Source of the DNA: Pseudoroseomonas aestuarii
GTDB taxonomy: Bacteria > Pseudomonadota > Alphaproteobacteria > Acetobacterales > Acetobacteraceae
Assembly (NCBI RefSeq): GCF_042651065.1
Contig: NZ_JBHSCH010000008.1
Location: 27,326-91,325 of the forward strand
DNA: 64,000 nucleotides
Reading direction: 5' to 3'
The notes beneath the pieces are model-generated. The model ran no database searches. It had not been told where the DNA came from and saw only the letters and a list, made by a program, of their open reading frames with translations. How positions within the stretch are numbered: position 1 is the stretch's first letter; each line of letters begins with the position of its first letter. Positions 25,295 to 34,975 of this stretch are shown piece by piece. The position numbers and the translations under genes are program-made.

Positions 25295-25798
25295 ATGAGC
25301 GACCAAACCGCCCCGCAGGACGGCGCCGCCGTCCAGAGCCGGGCCGACCGGCTGGCGCATCTCGTCATCGTGGCGCTGGTGGGCGCCGTGGCCGTCGGCG
25401 TGATCGTCACCGCGCTGGGCTTCCCCGCCTCGCCCGATCCCAACGACGTCGGCCCCGCGCGCTTCCCCATCCTCTACGCCACGGGGCTGCTGGGGCTGCT
25501 CGGCATCCTGCTGGCGCAGACGCTGCGGCAGCCGGTGGCCGAGGTGGCCGCGCCGGAGCGGCGGCATTACGGCCGCGTCGCCCTCGGCATGCTGCTGATG
25601 CTGGGCGCGCTGCTGGCGATCGGCACGGTCGGCTACTTCCCCACGGCCTTCGTGCTGCTGGCCGGGCTGATGGCGCTGATGGGCCAGCGCAGCCTGGTGT
25701 GGAACCCGGTGCTGGCCCTGGCCATCACCGCCGCCATCTACATCCTGTTCGACTACGGCCTGAACGTCCCGCTGCCGCCCGGCAGCCTGTTCGAATAG
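25295..25798 (+). CDS. tctB: Tripartite tricarboxylate transporter small membrane subunit
   Basis: A 167-residue membrane protein with four predicted helices (about 24-44, 60-78, 98-118, 132-155) and the TctB-typical DVGPARFPIL near the second helix. An AGGAGG ribosome site lies just upstream. The TctB subunit is poorly conserved in sequence. The call rests on topology and its place between TctC and TctA genes. Confidence 0.9.
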   Translation: MSDQTAPQDGAAVQSRADRLAHLVIVALVGAVAVGVIVTALGFPASPDPNDVGPARFPILYATGLLGLLGILLAQTLRQPVAEVAAPERRHYGRVALGMLLMLGALLAIGTVGYFPTAFVLLAGLMALMGQRSLVWNPVLALAITAAIYILFDYGLNVPLPPGSLFE

Positions 25799-25834
25799 CG
25801 GCACCCCCACGCACCGCCCGGGAACCATCTGTCC

Positions 25835-27364
25835 ATGGACAACCTGCACCTGCTGTGGGGGGGCGTGCAGACCCTCGCCACCCACCCGACGGCCATCCTG
25901 CTCTCCATCTTCGGCGTTGCGGCCGGCATCGTCATCGGCGCCCTGCCGGGGCTGACGGCGACGATGGGCGTCGCCATCCTGCTGCCCTTCACCTTCAGCA
26001 TGGACCCGGTCTCCGGCCTGCTGATGATCTCGGGCGTGTTCTTCGGCGGCATCTATGGCGGCTCCATCCCCGCCATCCTGCTGCGCATCCCCGGCACCCC
26101 GGCGGCGGCGGCCACGGCGATCGACGGCTACGCCCTGGCGCAGAAGGGGCAGGCGGGGCTGGCGCTCGGCGTCGCCACCATCTCCTCCTTCATCGGCGGC
26201 ACGCTCAGCGTGCTGATCCTGATCTTCCTGGCCCCCATCCTGGCCGGCTTCGCGCTGAAGTTCAGCGCCTCGGAAACCTTCGCGCTCGCCGTGTTCGGCC
26301 TCTCCATCATCGCCAGCATCTCGGGTGATTCCCTGGTGAAGGGGCTGATCGCGGGCTTCGCCGGGCTGCTGGTGGCCAGCATCGGGCTGGATCCGATGGG
26401 CGGCTTCCCGCGCTTCACCGCCGGCTACACGGAGCTGTTCACCGTCCCCTTCATCCCGGTGATGATCGGCCTCTTCGCCGCGGCCGAGGTGTTCAAGTCG
26501 ATGGAGGAGGGCGAGCTGCGCGCCCGCGCCATGGCGCAGATCGGCCGGCTGCTGCCGAGCTGGCCGCAGCTGCGCGGCCTGACCGGCACGCTGCTGCGCT
26601 CGAGCGGCCTTGGCGCCTTCATCGGCGCGATCCCTGGCGCCGGCGCCGACATCGCGGCCTATGTCAGCTACAACGAGGCGCGCCGCTTCAGCCGCACGCC
26701 GGAGAATTTCGGCAAGGGCGAGATCGCCGCCATCTCCGCCTGCGAGGCCGGCGGCAATGCCTGCACCGGCGGCGCGCTGATGACGATGATGACGCTCGGC
26801 ATCCCGGGCGACGCCGTCACCGCCGTGATGATGGGCGCGCTGGTGGTGCAGGGGCTGCAGCCCGGCCCGCTGCTCTTCACCGACCATGCCGAGCTGGTCT
26901 TCACCCTGCTGGCCGGCATGCTGTTCTGCTACCTGGTGCTGCTGGCGCTCGGCCTCGGCTCGCTGCGCTTCATCGGCCGCGTGCTGATGATGCCGCGCTC
27001 GGTGCTGATGCCGCTGGTGCTGCTGCTCTGCGTCGTCGGCGCCTATGCCATCAACAACAGCGTCTTCGACATCGGCATCATGCTGGCGGCAGGCGTCGTC
27101 GGCTATTTCATGCAGCGCTGGGGCTTCCCCGCCTCGCCGGTGGTGCTGGCGCTGATCATGGGGCCGATGGCCGAGGCCAGCTTCCGCCGCGCCCTCTCCC
27201 TCTCCAATGGCAGCTACGACTTCCTCTGGACGCGGCCGATCACCGTGGCGCTGCTGGCGCTGGCGGCGGTGACGCTGCTGCTGCCGCTGCTCCGCCGCCG
27301 CAAGGGCGGCGGGCCGGGCGGCACGCCGGAGGCGCTGCCGGCCACCGCCGCAGGCAAGGAATGA
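25835..27364 (+). CDS. tctA: Tripartite tricarboxylate transporter large permease subunit
   Basis: A 509-residue permease with about 12 helices. Both TctA signatures are present: VFFGGIYGGSIPAILLRIPGT with AATAIDGYALAQKG (about residues 67-105), and GGALMTMMTLGIPGDAVTAVMMGAL in the second half. It works with TctC and TctB in secondary high-affinity uptake of carboxylates. Its stop overlaps the start of the lactonase gene as ATGA, tying transport to catabolism. Confidence 0.95.
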   Translation: MDNLHLLWGGVQTLATHPTAILLSIFGVAAGIVIGALPGLTATMGVAILLPFTFSMDPVSGLLMISGVFFGGIYGGSIPAILLRIPGTPAAAATAIDGYALAQKGQAGLALGVATISSFIGGTLSVLILIFLAPILAGFALKFSASETFALAVFGLSIIASISGDSLVKGLIAGFAGLLVASIGLDPMGGFPRFTAGYTELFTVPFIPVMIGLFAAAEVFKSMEEGELRARAMAQIGRLLPSWPQLRGLTGTLLRSSGLGAFIGAIPGAGADIAAYVSYNEARRFSRTPENFGKGEIAAISACEAGGNACTGGALMTMMTLGIPGDAVTAVMMGALVVQGLQPGPLLFTDHAELVFTLLAGMLFCYLVLLALGLGSLRFIGRVLMMPRSVLMPLVLLLCVVGAYAINNSVFDIGIMLAAGVVGYFMQRWGFPASPVVLALIMGPMAEASFRRALSLSNGSYDFLWTRPITVALLALAAVTLLLPLLRRRKGGGPGGTPEALPATAAGKE

Positions 27365-28311
27365 GCATGACCGTCGATATCCTGGAAATCGGCCCCGAGG
27401 CGCTGCTGCCGGGCCTCCGCAACGGCACCGGCGAGAGCCCCGTCTGGGACGCCACGCGCGGCCGCTGGTACTGGACCGACATCCCCAACCGCATCCTCTA
27501 CCGGCTGGACCCGGAGAGCGGCGCGCTGCGCAGCTGGCGCCTGGCCGAGGTGGCGGGCTGCCTGGCCCTGCGGCCGGATGGCGCGCAGCCCGGCCCCAAC
27601 CCCTCCCTGGTCTGCGCCTGCCAGAGCGGCCTCTTCGCGGTGGAGCTGCCGGATGCGGAGGGTGCGGAGGAGGCGGTGATGACCCGCCTCGCCAGCGTCG
27701 CCCACCCGCGCGAGGGGATGCGCTTCAACGACGGGCGCTGCGACCGGCAGGGCCGCTTCCTCGCCTCCACCATGGTGGGCGACATCTCGCTCGCCGATCC
27801 CTCCGGCCGCTGGTACCGCCTCACCAGCGAGGGCGGGCTGGAGGAGGCCGGGCTGGGCGGGCTGATCGTGCCCAATGGCTCCGCCTTCAGCCCGGATGGC
27901 CGCACCTTCTACGCCTCCGGCACCCACCCGACGGAGCGCATGGTCTGGGCCCTCGACTACGACACGGAGACGGGCGCCCTCTCCAACCGCCGCGTCTTCG
28001 TCGACATGCGCGGCATGGTCGGGCGGCCGGACGGCGCCACGGTCGATGCCGAGGGTGGCTACTGGAGCTGCGCGCTGGACGAGGGCTGCATCAAGCGCTT
28101 CACGCCGGACGGCGTTCTGGACCGCATCGTCCGCGTGCCGATGAAGAAGCCCGCCATGTGCGCGCTGGGCGGGGCGGACGGGCAGACCATGCTCGTCACC
28201 TCGCTCAGCCGCGGCGGCGCCGACCTGGAGACGGACCCGGAGGGCGGCCGCGTGGCACTGTTCCGCCTGCCCGGCGTGCGCGCCATCCCCGAGCCGCGCT
28301 TCGCCGGCTGA
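27361..28311 (+). CDS. SMP-30/gluconolactonase-family lactonase
   Basis: A 316-residue six-bladed propeller that hydrolyses sugar lactones. Divalent-metal ligands are seen in NGTGESPVWD (Glu), RFNDGRCDRQGRF (Asn), NGSAFSPDGRTFY (Asn) and PDGATVDAEGGYW (Asp). WYWTDIPNRILYRLDP is typical. In a De Ley-Doudoroff route it would open galactonolactone to galactonate before dehydration. A second in-frame ATG at 27367 is possible; ATG 27361 gives the ATGA overlap with tctA. Confidence 0.92.
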   Translation: MSMTVDILEIGPEALLPGLRNGTGESPVWDATRGRWYWTDIPNRILYRLDPESGALRSWRLAEVAGCLALRPDGAQPGPNPSLVCACQSGLFAVELPDAEGAEEAVMTRLASVAHPREGMRFNDGRCDRQGRFLASTMVGDISLADPSGRWYRLTSEGGLEEAGLGGLIVPNGSAFSPDGRTFYASGTHPTERMVWALDYDTETGALSNRRVFVDMRGMVGRPDGATVDAEGGYWSCALDEGCIKRFTPDGVLDRIVRVPMKKPAMCALGGADGQTMLVTSLSRGGADLETDPEGGRVALFRLPGVRAIPEPRFAG

Positions 28312-28393
28312 GGCGCGGGCGGCGGGGGGCTTGCCTCCCGCCGCGGAAGGGCGGAGAGCTTGCGGCACCGCATCCGCCAGGGGAAGCCGCCCG

Positions 28394-29134
28394 ATGTCCA
28401 GCCGCCGCAAGATCATGTTGCTCACCGGGGCCAGCCGGGGCATCGGCCATGCCACGGTGAAGCGCTTCCAGGCGGAGGGGTGGCGCATCCTCACCGTCTC
28501 CCGCCAGCCCTTCTCGGAGGAGTGCCGCTGGCCGGAAGCGCGGGAGAGCCACATCCAGGCCGACCTGTCCGACCCCGCCGCGGTGGAGCGGCTGGTGGAG
28601 GAGGTGCGGGAACGCCTGCCGCAGGGCGAGCTGCACGCGCTGGTCAACAACGCCGGCATCTCGCCCAAGGGCGCGGGCGGCAGCCGCCTCGGCGCGCTGG
28701 ACACCGACTACGCCACCTGGATGACGGTGTTCAACGTCAACCTGATCTCCACCGCCCTGCTGGCGCGCGGCCTGTTCCGGGAGCTGAGCGCGGCGCATGG
28801 CAGCGTGGTGAACGTCACCTCCATCGTCGGCTCGCGCGTGCATCCCTTCGCGGGCGCGGCCTATGCCTGCTCCAAGGCAGCGCTGGCGGCGCTGACGCGG
28901 GAGCTGGCCTTCGAGTTCGGCGCGCATGGCGTGCGGGTGAACGCCATCGCCCCCGGCGAGATCGACACCGCCATCCTCTCCCCCGGCACGGAGGAGATCG
29001 TCGAGCGGCAGATCCCGATGCGCCGCCTGGGCAGCGCGGAAGAGGTGGCCAACACCATCCTCTTCCTCTGCTCCCCCGCCTCCTCCTACGTGAACGGGGC
29101 GGAGATCCACATCAATGGCGGCCAGCACGTCTGA
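28394..29134 (+). CDS. SDR-family oxidoreductase at the end of the dgoKA/TTT cluster
   Basis: A 246-residue short-chain dehydrogenase with TGASRGIGHA near residue 11, NNAGISPKG, active-site Ser in NVTSIVGS, YACSKAAL (Tyr/Lys) and the usual C-terminal YVNGAEIHINGGQHV. It lies 82 nt after the lactonase on the same strand and could supply the sugar or aldonate dehydrogenase step. The substrate is not determined. The frame stays open upstream, but the ATG at 28394 matches the family start. Confidence 0.9.
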   Translation: MSSRRKIMLLTGASRGIGHATVKRFQAEGWRILTVSRQPFSEECRWPEARESHIQADLSDPAAVERLVEEVRERLPQGELHALVNNAGISPKGAGGSRLGALDTDYATWMTVFNVNLISTALLARGLFRELSAAHGSVVNVTSIVGSRVHPFAGAAYACSKAALAALTRELAFEFGAHGVRVNAIAPGEIDTAILSPGTEEIVERQIPMRRLGSAEEVANTILFLCSPASSYVNGAEIHINGGQHV

Positions 29135-29185
29135 GCCCGGCCCTTCTGAGCCCGGCCCGTCCAGGCACTGGCCGCCGCGCCATGC

Positions 29186-30100
<915 letters not shown>

Positions 30101-30345
30101 GAGCGCGTCATCCTCTTGGTTCTGGCGCCGGCACGGGGCGGAAGAATGGCCCCCGCATGATGGCGCAGATCGGCCGTGCCCGGAAGCGGCGGCCCCGGCG
30201 GGCGGGGCGGTCCGGAACGACATGGGGAGAGAATACGGCGGGGTCCGGCGGGGTTGCGCGCCGCCTCTTGCGGGGGCGGAAGGATACGCCATTAATGCCG
30301 GGGCATCGCGGCGGCAGGCGCCGCCCTTCCGCGGAGGCAGGGCCC

Positions 30346-30549
30346 ATGGACGAGGTTTTCATCACCCAGGCAGGGGAGGCTGCCCGCCGCTGGTCCGGCA
30401 TCGCCAGCCCGAACGAGACGGCGCGGCAGATGACCGCCGAGCTGCTGAAGCTGATCGCCGAGTTCGAGGCGCTGCGCGGCGGCCTGCGCTTCGAGGACGA
30501 GCCGGCGGATTTCGAGGCCGCCCTTCGCGACTGCAAGGAGCCCGGCTGA
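30346..30549 (+). CDS. AtzG-like (DUF4089-type) small amidase partner
   Basis: A 67-residue protein whose last base overlaps the start of an amidase gene (TGATG). It is mostly helical, with RWSGIASPNETARQMTAELL and then a short FEALRGGLRFEDEPADFEAAL stretch. Length, charge and linkage match AtzG, the small subunit that stabilises the amidase AtzE in carboxybiuret hydrolysis, and related DUF4089 proteins found beside amidases. A GCGGAGG-like ribosome site lies upstream. The assignment rests on motif memory and position. Confidence 0.75.
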   Translation: MDEVFITQAGEAARRWSGIASPNETARQMTAELLKLIAEFEALRGGLRFEDEPADFEAALRDCKEPG

Positions 30550-32003
30550 TGCCCCAGGACGCCGCCCTCGCCCAGCAGGACGACCTCGCCACCCTCTCCC
30601 TCGTCGAAGCGGCCGATGCCCTGGTGCGGGGCGAGGTGACTGCGCTGGCGCTGACGGAGGCCTGCCTGGCGCGCATCCGCCGCCACGACGCGGCGCTGAA
30701 CAGCGTCATCTGGCTGGACGAGGCGGCGGCGCTGGAGGCGGCCGCGGCCGCCGACCGCCGGCGGGCGCGCGGCGAGGCGCTCGGGCCACTGCACGGCGTG
30801 CCGATGGCGCACAAGGACATGTACTACCAGGCCGGCAAGCCCTGCAGCTGCGGCTCGGCCATCCGCCGCGACTTCCGCCCCACCTACACGGCCACCCTGA
30901 TCAGCCGGCTGGAGGAGGCCGGCGCGCTGACCCTGGGCGGGCTGAACATGGCCGAGTTCGCGCAGAATCCGACCGGCCACAACCGCCATTTCGGCGATTG
31001 CCAGAACCCGTGGGTGCGCGGCCGCATCACCGGCGGCTCCTCCTCCGGCTCGGGCGCCGCCGTGGCGGCGGGCTTCGCCTTCATGGCGCTGGGCTCGGAC
31101 ACCGGCGGCTCCATCCGCCTGCCCGCCTCGGCCTGCGGCGTGACCGGGCTGAAGCCGACGCAGACGCGGCTCAGCCGCCACGGCGTGATGCCGCTCTCCT
31201 TCTCCTGCGACAATGCCGGGCCCCTGACCCGCACCGCGCGCGACTGCGCCCGGGTGATGACGGTGATGGCCGGGCACGACCCGAAGGACCCCACCAGCGC
31301 GCGCGAGCCGGTGCCGGATTACGAGGCGGCGCTGGATGGCGATCTGCGCGGCCTGCGCATCGGCGTGGCGCGGGAATGGTTCCTGGAGGCGGTGGATGCC
31401 GACGTGCTGCGCGCCTTCGAGACGGCGCTCGATGTGCTGCGCGGGCGCGGCGCCATGGTGGTGCCGGTGGAACTGGCCATGATGCAGGAGGTGCTGACCT
31501 ATGGCGCCGTGGTCAGCCGCGCCGAGGCCGCCACCATCCATGCCACCTGGATGCGCGACCGCCCGGGCGACTTCGCCGCGCATATCAGCGGCCGGCTCTT
31601 TCCCGGCTATGCGGTGCCGGCGGCCTACTACCTGGAGGCGCTCTCCCGCCGTGGCCCGGTGCTGCGCGGCTTCGCCCAGGCAGCTTTTGGGGCGGCCTTC
31701 GGCGCGGTGGACCTGCTGGCCAGCCCGACCATCCCGGGCGCCCTGCCAAGCCTGGCGGAGACCGATATCGATAGCGGCGACCCGGAGGCCATAAGCCGCT
31801 TCGGTGCCATCTCGCGCAACACCCGGCCCTTCAACTATCTGGGCCTGCCGGCCATCAGCATCCCCTGTGGCTTCGATGACAGGGGCGCGCCGGTGGGGCT
31901 GCAACTCGCAGGCCGTCCCTTCGCCGAAGCGCGCGTCATGCAGGCGGCCGACGCCTTCCAGCGCGATACGGACTGGCACCGGCGCCGCCCACGGCTGGAC
32001 TGA
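30549..32003 (+). CDS. Amidase-signature hydrolase (AtzE/GatA-like)
   Basis: A 484-residue amidase. The Ser-cisSer-Lys triad is intact: Lys89 in MAHKDMYY, the cis-Ser in GGSSSGSG (about 166) and the nucleophile Ser188 in DTGGSIR. The C-terminal part ends NYLGLPAISIPCGFDDRG, as in the family. Its start overlaps a small AtzG-like gene, which suggests a two-subunit enzyme rather than the GatCAB tRNA amidotransferase, because no gatB or gatC is nearby. The substrate is unknown. Confidence 0.92.
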   Translation: MPQDAALAQQDDLATLSLVEAADALVRGEVTALALTEACLARIRRHDAALNSVIWLDEAAALEAAAAADRRRARGEALGPLHGVPMAHKDMYYQAGKPCSCGSAIRRDFRPTYTATLISRLEEAGALTLGGLNMAEFAQNPTGHNRHFGDCQNPWVRGRITGGSSSGSGAAVAAGFAFMALGSDTGGSIRLPASACGVTGLKPTQTRLSRHGVMPLSFSCDNAGPLTRTARDCARVMTVMAGHDPKDPTSAREPVPDYEAALDGDLRGLRIGVAREWFLEAVDADVLRAFETALDVLRGRGAMVVPVELAMMQEVLTYGAVVSRAEAATIHATWMRDRPGDFAAHISGRLFPGYAVPAAYYLEALSRRGPVLRGFAQAAFGAAFGAVDLLASPTIPGALPSLAETDIDSGDPEAISRFGAISRNTRPFNYLGLPAISIPCGFDDRGAPVGLQLAGRPFAEARVMQAADAFQRDTDWHRRRPRLD

Positions 32004-32688
32004 TGCCATGCCGCGCCGCCCGACGACTTCTCCCGAGGTTCGGCGGCGCCTCAGGCAGCGGGAGCGGCATCCGGGGCGGTCCGTTCCGACGCAAGGTGGC
32101 GAGCAGGTGAACAATGGCCATGCCGCGCTGCGTGTTCAGCTGGAACCGATGGAACCGGTAGCTGCCGGCGAAAAGCGGCCTTGCCATGCCGATTCCCATC
32201 TTCGCCGAGAGATCTCACCGGCAGACCTGCAAGGCTGCGTCTGACGGGATCATTTTGGTATGTCTTGCTCGTAAGTTGTCATAATTATCATTCTGAGGCG
32301 AATAGCACGCTGATAAAGACAGGCTTCGGTCAAACCCGAGCAAGATGGAATCAAAATCCAGACTCCACGCGCACCTGCATCCCCGTTCAAGGAGAGTTTG
32401 TGCCGCAGGGCATACACGCAGAAAAGGTCTCACCCCGTCCGCCAAAAGGAGGCCGTTTATGGCGTTCGGCCCTAAGACACGATAATCAAAGGTTATCAGG
32501 CACACGGGCAGCAGGAGTGGCTGCTACCGCCTCATGTTGCCGCATTTTCTATCCGGCTCCGCAGGCCATGTTGCGGCACCTGCCGTTCGCAGCCCGGCAG
32601 GCTCGCTGGTCGAGGCTCATCATCTTCCGGATGGCCGCCGAAGGCCCTCCTCATCGCGTGGCGAACACCCCTCTTCCGTCCCGGCCAT
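32004..32688. other. Gene-poor stretch with a low-GC patch
   Basis: This 685-nt stretch has no reading frame with recognisable motifs. The part from about 32240 to 32400 is clearly AT-richer than the flanks. It marks the change from the compact catabolic block to the patchy IS-bearing region. No tRNA, terminator or repeat was recognised. Confidence 0.5.
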
Positions 32689-33231
32689 TCAGTCTTTCCG
32701 TTGCCGCGCCTCGATCTCATCCAGCACGGCTTCTGGCGCGATGTCCTGCTGCACCTCCTTCAGTTCCGGGTCGGCCTGAGTGCGGATGTCCATGCGCCTG
32801 GCGATCTCGGCCACGAGTTCCGATAGCTTGGTCAGTTCATGCTCCGCCAACAGGCTGATCTGAAGGTCCAGATCGGCCCGCTTGTCGGCTGCGGCGGCCA
32901 TGCGGTTCTGGCTGATGAGCACAAAGGTGGAGAGAAAGATGGCCTCGACCGAAGCCTCCATCGCCAGCACCACGAAGGACGGGTCGAATTTGGGCACGCC
33001 CGGGACCAGGCCAAGATTGACCAGGATCCAGGTGCCGTAGAAGGCCAGGTGGATGTAGACGAACGTCATGCTGCCGGTGAAGCGGGTGATGGCCCCGGCA
33101 ACCCGCTCCTCCCGGCTCGCCGATGCGGCCTCCTGGCGGCGCCGATCCTCCAGGACCTGGATGTTGCGCATGAGAGAAGTATTGAGGCCGACCGGCCTTG
33201 GCGGCGGCACCGTCGGTGTTGGTCCTGGCAT
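32689..33231 (-). CDS. DUF1003-family membrane protein
   Basis: A 180-residue protein with two membrane helices (about 55-75 and 88-108), FVYIHLAFYGTWILVN, DPSFVVLAMEASVEAIFLSTFVLISQNRMA and a long charged helical tail. The motif F-x-x-L-x-x-x-x-S-x-E-A-I-F-L-S-x-F-x-L-I-S-Q-N-R is the DUF1003 signature. The function is not established. The protein lies alone between a gene-poor stretch and IS scraps. Confidence 0.88.
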   Translation of the reverse strand: MPGPTPTVPPPRPVGLNTSLMRNIQVLEDRRRQEAASASREERVAGAITRFTGSMTFVYIHLAFYGTWILVNLGLVPGVPKFDPSFVVLAMEASVEAIFLSTFVLISQNRMAAAADKRADLDLQISLLAEHELTKLSELVAEIARRMDIRTQADPELKEVQQDIAPEAVLDEIEARQRKD

Positions 33232-33602
33232 TTCACGGGGGTCCTTCTTCGGAATCGCGCTGGGATGTCAGAAGAACCGGCGAGGAACCCTCCGGTTGGT
33301 AATTCTGTCCATCGCCGGCGAATTCGGCGCATGCAGGGCGGAGAATCCTCCCCGCGAGCTTGCGCCCTCGCTGCCTGGCAGAGGGCCTGCAAGCGCGCAC
33401 GCCGCTTGAATGGCGGAGGATCAAGGCACCTTCACCCATATGCCCGCCGCCGGAGAACACCGGATCACGCGCGCATATTTCGTGGTTCAGGGGCTCCGCC
33501 CCGGAGGCCCGCCTCGCCCGGTTCAACAGGGCCATGGTTCCGCAGTGGCCATGGGTCGGTTCGGCATCAGCAAACCAGCTCGCGTAGGCGGCCTTTACCT
33601 CG
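33232..33602. other. Intergenic stretch with no supported gene
   Basis: Several short frames are open, but none has a convincing ribosome site or recognisable motif. It leads directly into transposase fragments and may be debris of the same insertion events. Confidence 0.4.
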
Positions 33603-33800
33603 TCATCCGCCCGCTGCCTTGCCGCCCTCGGCCATGCGCCGCCTCCAATCCAACAGCAGGCTGGGCGGAACCCCGTGCATCCGGGCCACGGCCAAGGCCG
33701 TCATGTCTGGCTCCATGGCGCCCACAACCAGCCGGAGCTTCTGATCGGCACTGTGGCAGCATCGGCGCTCCCGGCCGGTGAGGACTTTGACGCAAAGCGG
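33603..33800 (-). pseudogene. IS66-type TnpA (helix-turn-helix) fragment
   Basis: The frame encodes VLTGRERRCCHSADQKLRL and then AVARMHGVPPSLLLDWRRRM, the helix-turn-helix of IS66-family TnpA/OrfA. Only this domain remains. The gene has no TnpB or TnpC partner and abuts a frameshifted IS5 fragment, so it is an inactive scrap. Confidence 0.7.
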
Positions 33801-33839
33801 GTCCATCGGCATAGGCGTATGCCTCAGCACAGACTGAGG

Positions 33840-34005
33840 TCCCCGCCGCTATGCGCGGTGTCAGGTCGAATTGGGGCCAGTCCAACAGGACAGAAGATCT
33901 CGAAATCGACCACGGCCGGGAGGCGCTCCAGCGGATCGCCGGCTGCGGAAGGGCTGCATACCGCTCATCCGGGTCGAAGAGGCCGAGTTGCCCCGCCATT
34001 GCCAC
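33840..34005 (-). pseudogene. IS5-type transposase N-terminal fragment, frameshifted
   Basis: The first frame reads AGQLGLFDPDERYAAL. After a shift, another frame continues GDPLERLPAVVDFEIFCP, which together form the typical IS5 N-terminus (LFD-x-x-x-R-Y-x-x-L ... GDPLE-x-L-x-A-V-V-D-F-E-x-F). The rest of the transposase is gone. Confidence 0.7.
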
Positions 34006-34474
34006 TGCCTCCGCTGACCAAGGCCAGTGAATCAGCCCGGCGCCCCAGCCGCGAGGTTGTCTGAGGCGTCCGAATGGCTGACACGGAACAGGGCCAATGA
34101 TCCCCGCGAAATCTTGGTTGTCTCACCCGATCTCCATGCGGCCATTCATGCCAGCAATGGGGCCTCGGGCTGGCCCACTCCGGCCCTGGTCATCAGCGGG
34201 CAGAGGCTGCCTCCCAAGCTCAACCGCCATCTTCGGGCGCGGTGAGCGATGGAATGTCCATTTGGGAAATGCACCGTCAGTTTACAAAGGTCAGTAGATC
34301 CTACCAGCCGATCATCCAACTCGGCCGGCTGTGCCGTTGAATGAGGGGCACTTCAGTCTTTCAGTCCATTGTGGATCAAACGGAAGAAGGTCCTGAACAA
34401 TGCATCGCGCCTCAGATCCTTGCAGGCTCTGATCCGGCGCTCGAAACAGAACCGGATCAGGTGTCCTCGCCATC
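34006..34474. other. Gene-poor stretch between IS scraps and the two-component module
   Basis: A 72-codon frame at 34027-34245 is open but has no family resemblance and a weak start, so it is not called. The last 130 nt are less GC-rich. No repeats or terminator with a T run were recognised. Confidence 0.4.
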
Positions 34475-34975
34475 CTACCCACGCAGCTTGGTCAACGCTG
34501 CAGCAACGGCCGCGGCGATCTCGGTTGGCGTATAGGGCTTTGTCAGCCAGCCGAGGGGTGCCGCTGCCCCCTCGCCTCGGGCCCGGGTGGCTGCATCGGA
34601 GTGTGCCGTCGCGAACAGGCTGGGGATGCCGAGGCTGCTGCGGATCTCCGCCGCAGCGGAGATTCCGTCGCGCGCGCCCGTCAGTCGAATATCCATCAGC
34701 ACGAGGTCGGGGCGCTCGGCCCGGGCGATCTCCACCGCCTCCTCGGCCGTTGCCGCGACCCCGACCACCTCAAAGCCGGCGGAGGCCAGTGCATCCTCGG
34801 CGTAGAGCGCGACGAAGTACTCGTCCTCCACCACCAGCACCCGGCCACGGGACGGCGCGCCCGCCCCCAGGCAGCCCTCGTCCTGCACGTGAAGCGGGGA
34901 TGGCCATCTGGCGGAAGGCAGGCCCGGAAGGCAGCGCCTGGAGGCAGACGCGGCGTGCCATGTCAGCGCGGTCAT
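34475..34975 (-). CDS. Single-domain response regulator (receiver only)
   Basis: A 166-residue protein with a receiver domain after a 44-residue low-complexity lead. The acidic pair is in VLVVEDEYFVALYAEDAL, the phospho-acceptor Asp95 is in LVLMDIRLTG, and the conserved Lys is in LTKPYTP. There is no DNA-binding domain. Such receivers typically work with HWE/HisKA_2 kinases in phosphorelay or stress control. The start overlaps the kinase stop by 4 nt (ATGA), so the pair is coupled. A later start that removes the odd N-terminal lead is possible. Confidence 0.88.
   Translation of the reverse strand: MTALTWHAASASRRCLPGLPSARWPSPLHVQDEGCLGAGAPSRGRVLVVEDEYFVALYAEDALASAGFEVVGVAATAEEAVEIARAERPDLVLMDIRLTGARDGISAAAEIRSSLGIPSLFATAHSDAATRARGEGAAAPLGWLTKPYTPTEIAAAVAAALTKLRG

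Noticed and set aside
29115..29170. Short direct repeat (TCTGAGCCCGGCCC) after the SDR gene as a possible attachment site
   Set aside because: It is only two adjacent copies with no integrase nearby, probably a local slippage duplication.
30108..32114. A 668-codon minus frame across the amidase
   Set aside because: It is antisense to a fully supported amidase and has the composition of a shadow frame.
32280..32400. Possible tRNA-like fold in the low-GC patch
   Set aside because: No T-loop or acceptor stem of the right geometry can be drawn.
32181..32858. A 225-codon plus frame from the gene-poor region into the DUF1003 gene
   Set aside because: It has no motif, runs antisense through a supported gene and has no convincing ribosome site.
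34086..34110. A second possible EcfG-type promoter (GGAAC followed after 17 nt by CGAA)
   Set aside because: The -10 part is CGAA, not CGTT, and no gene starts at a sensible distance.
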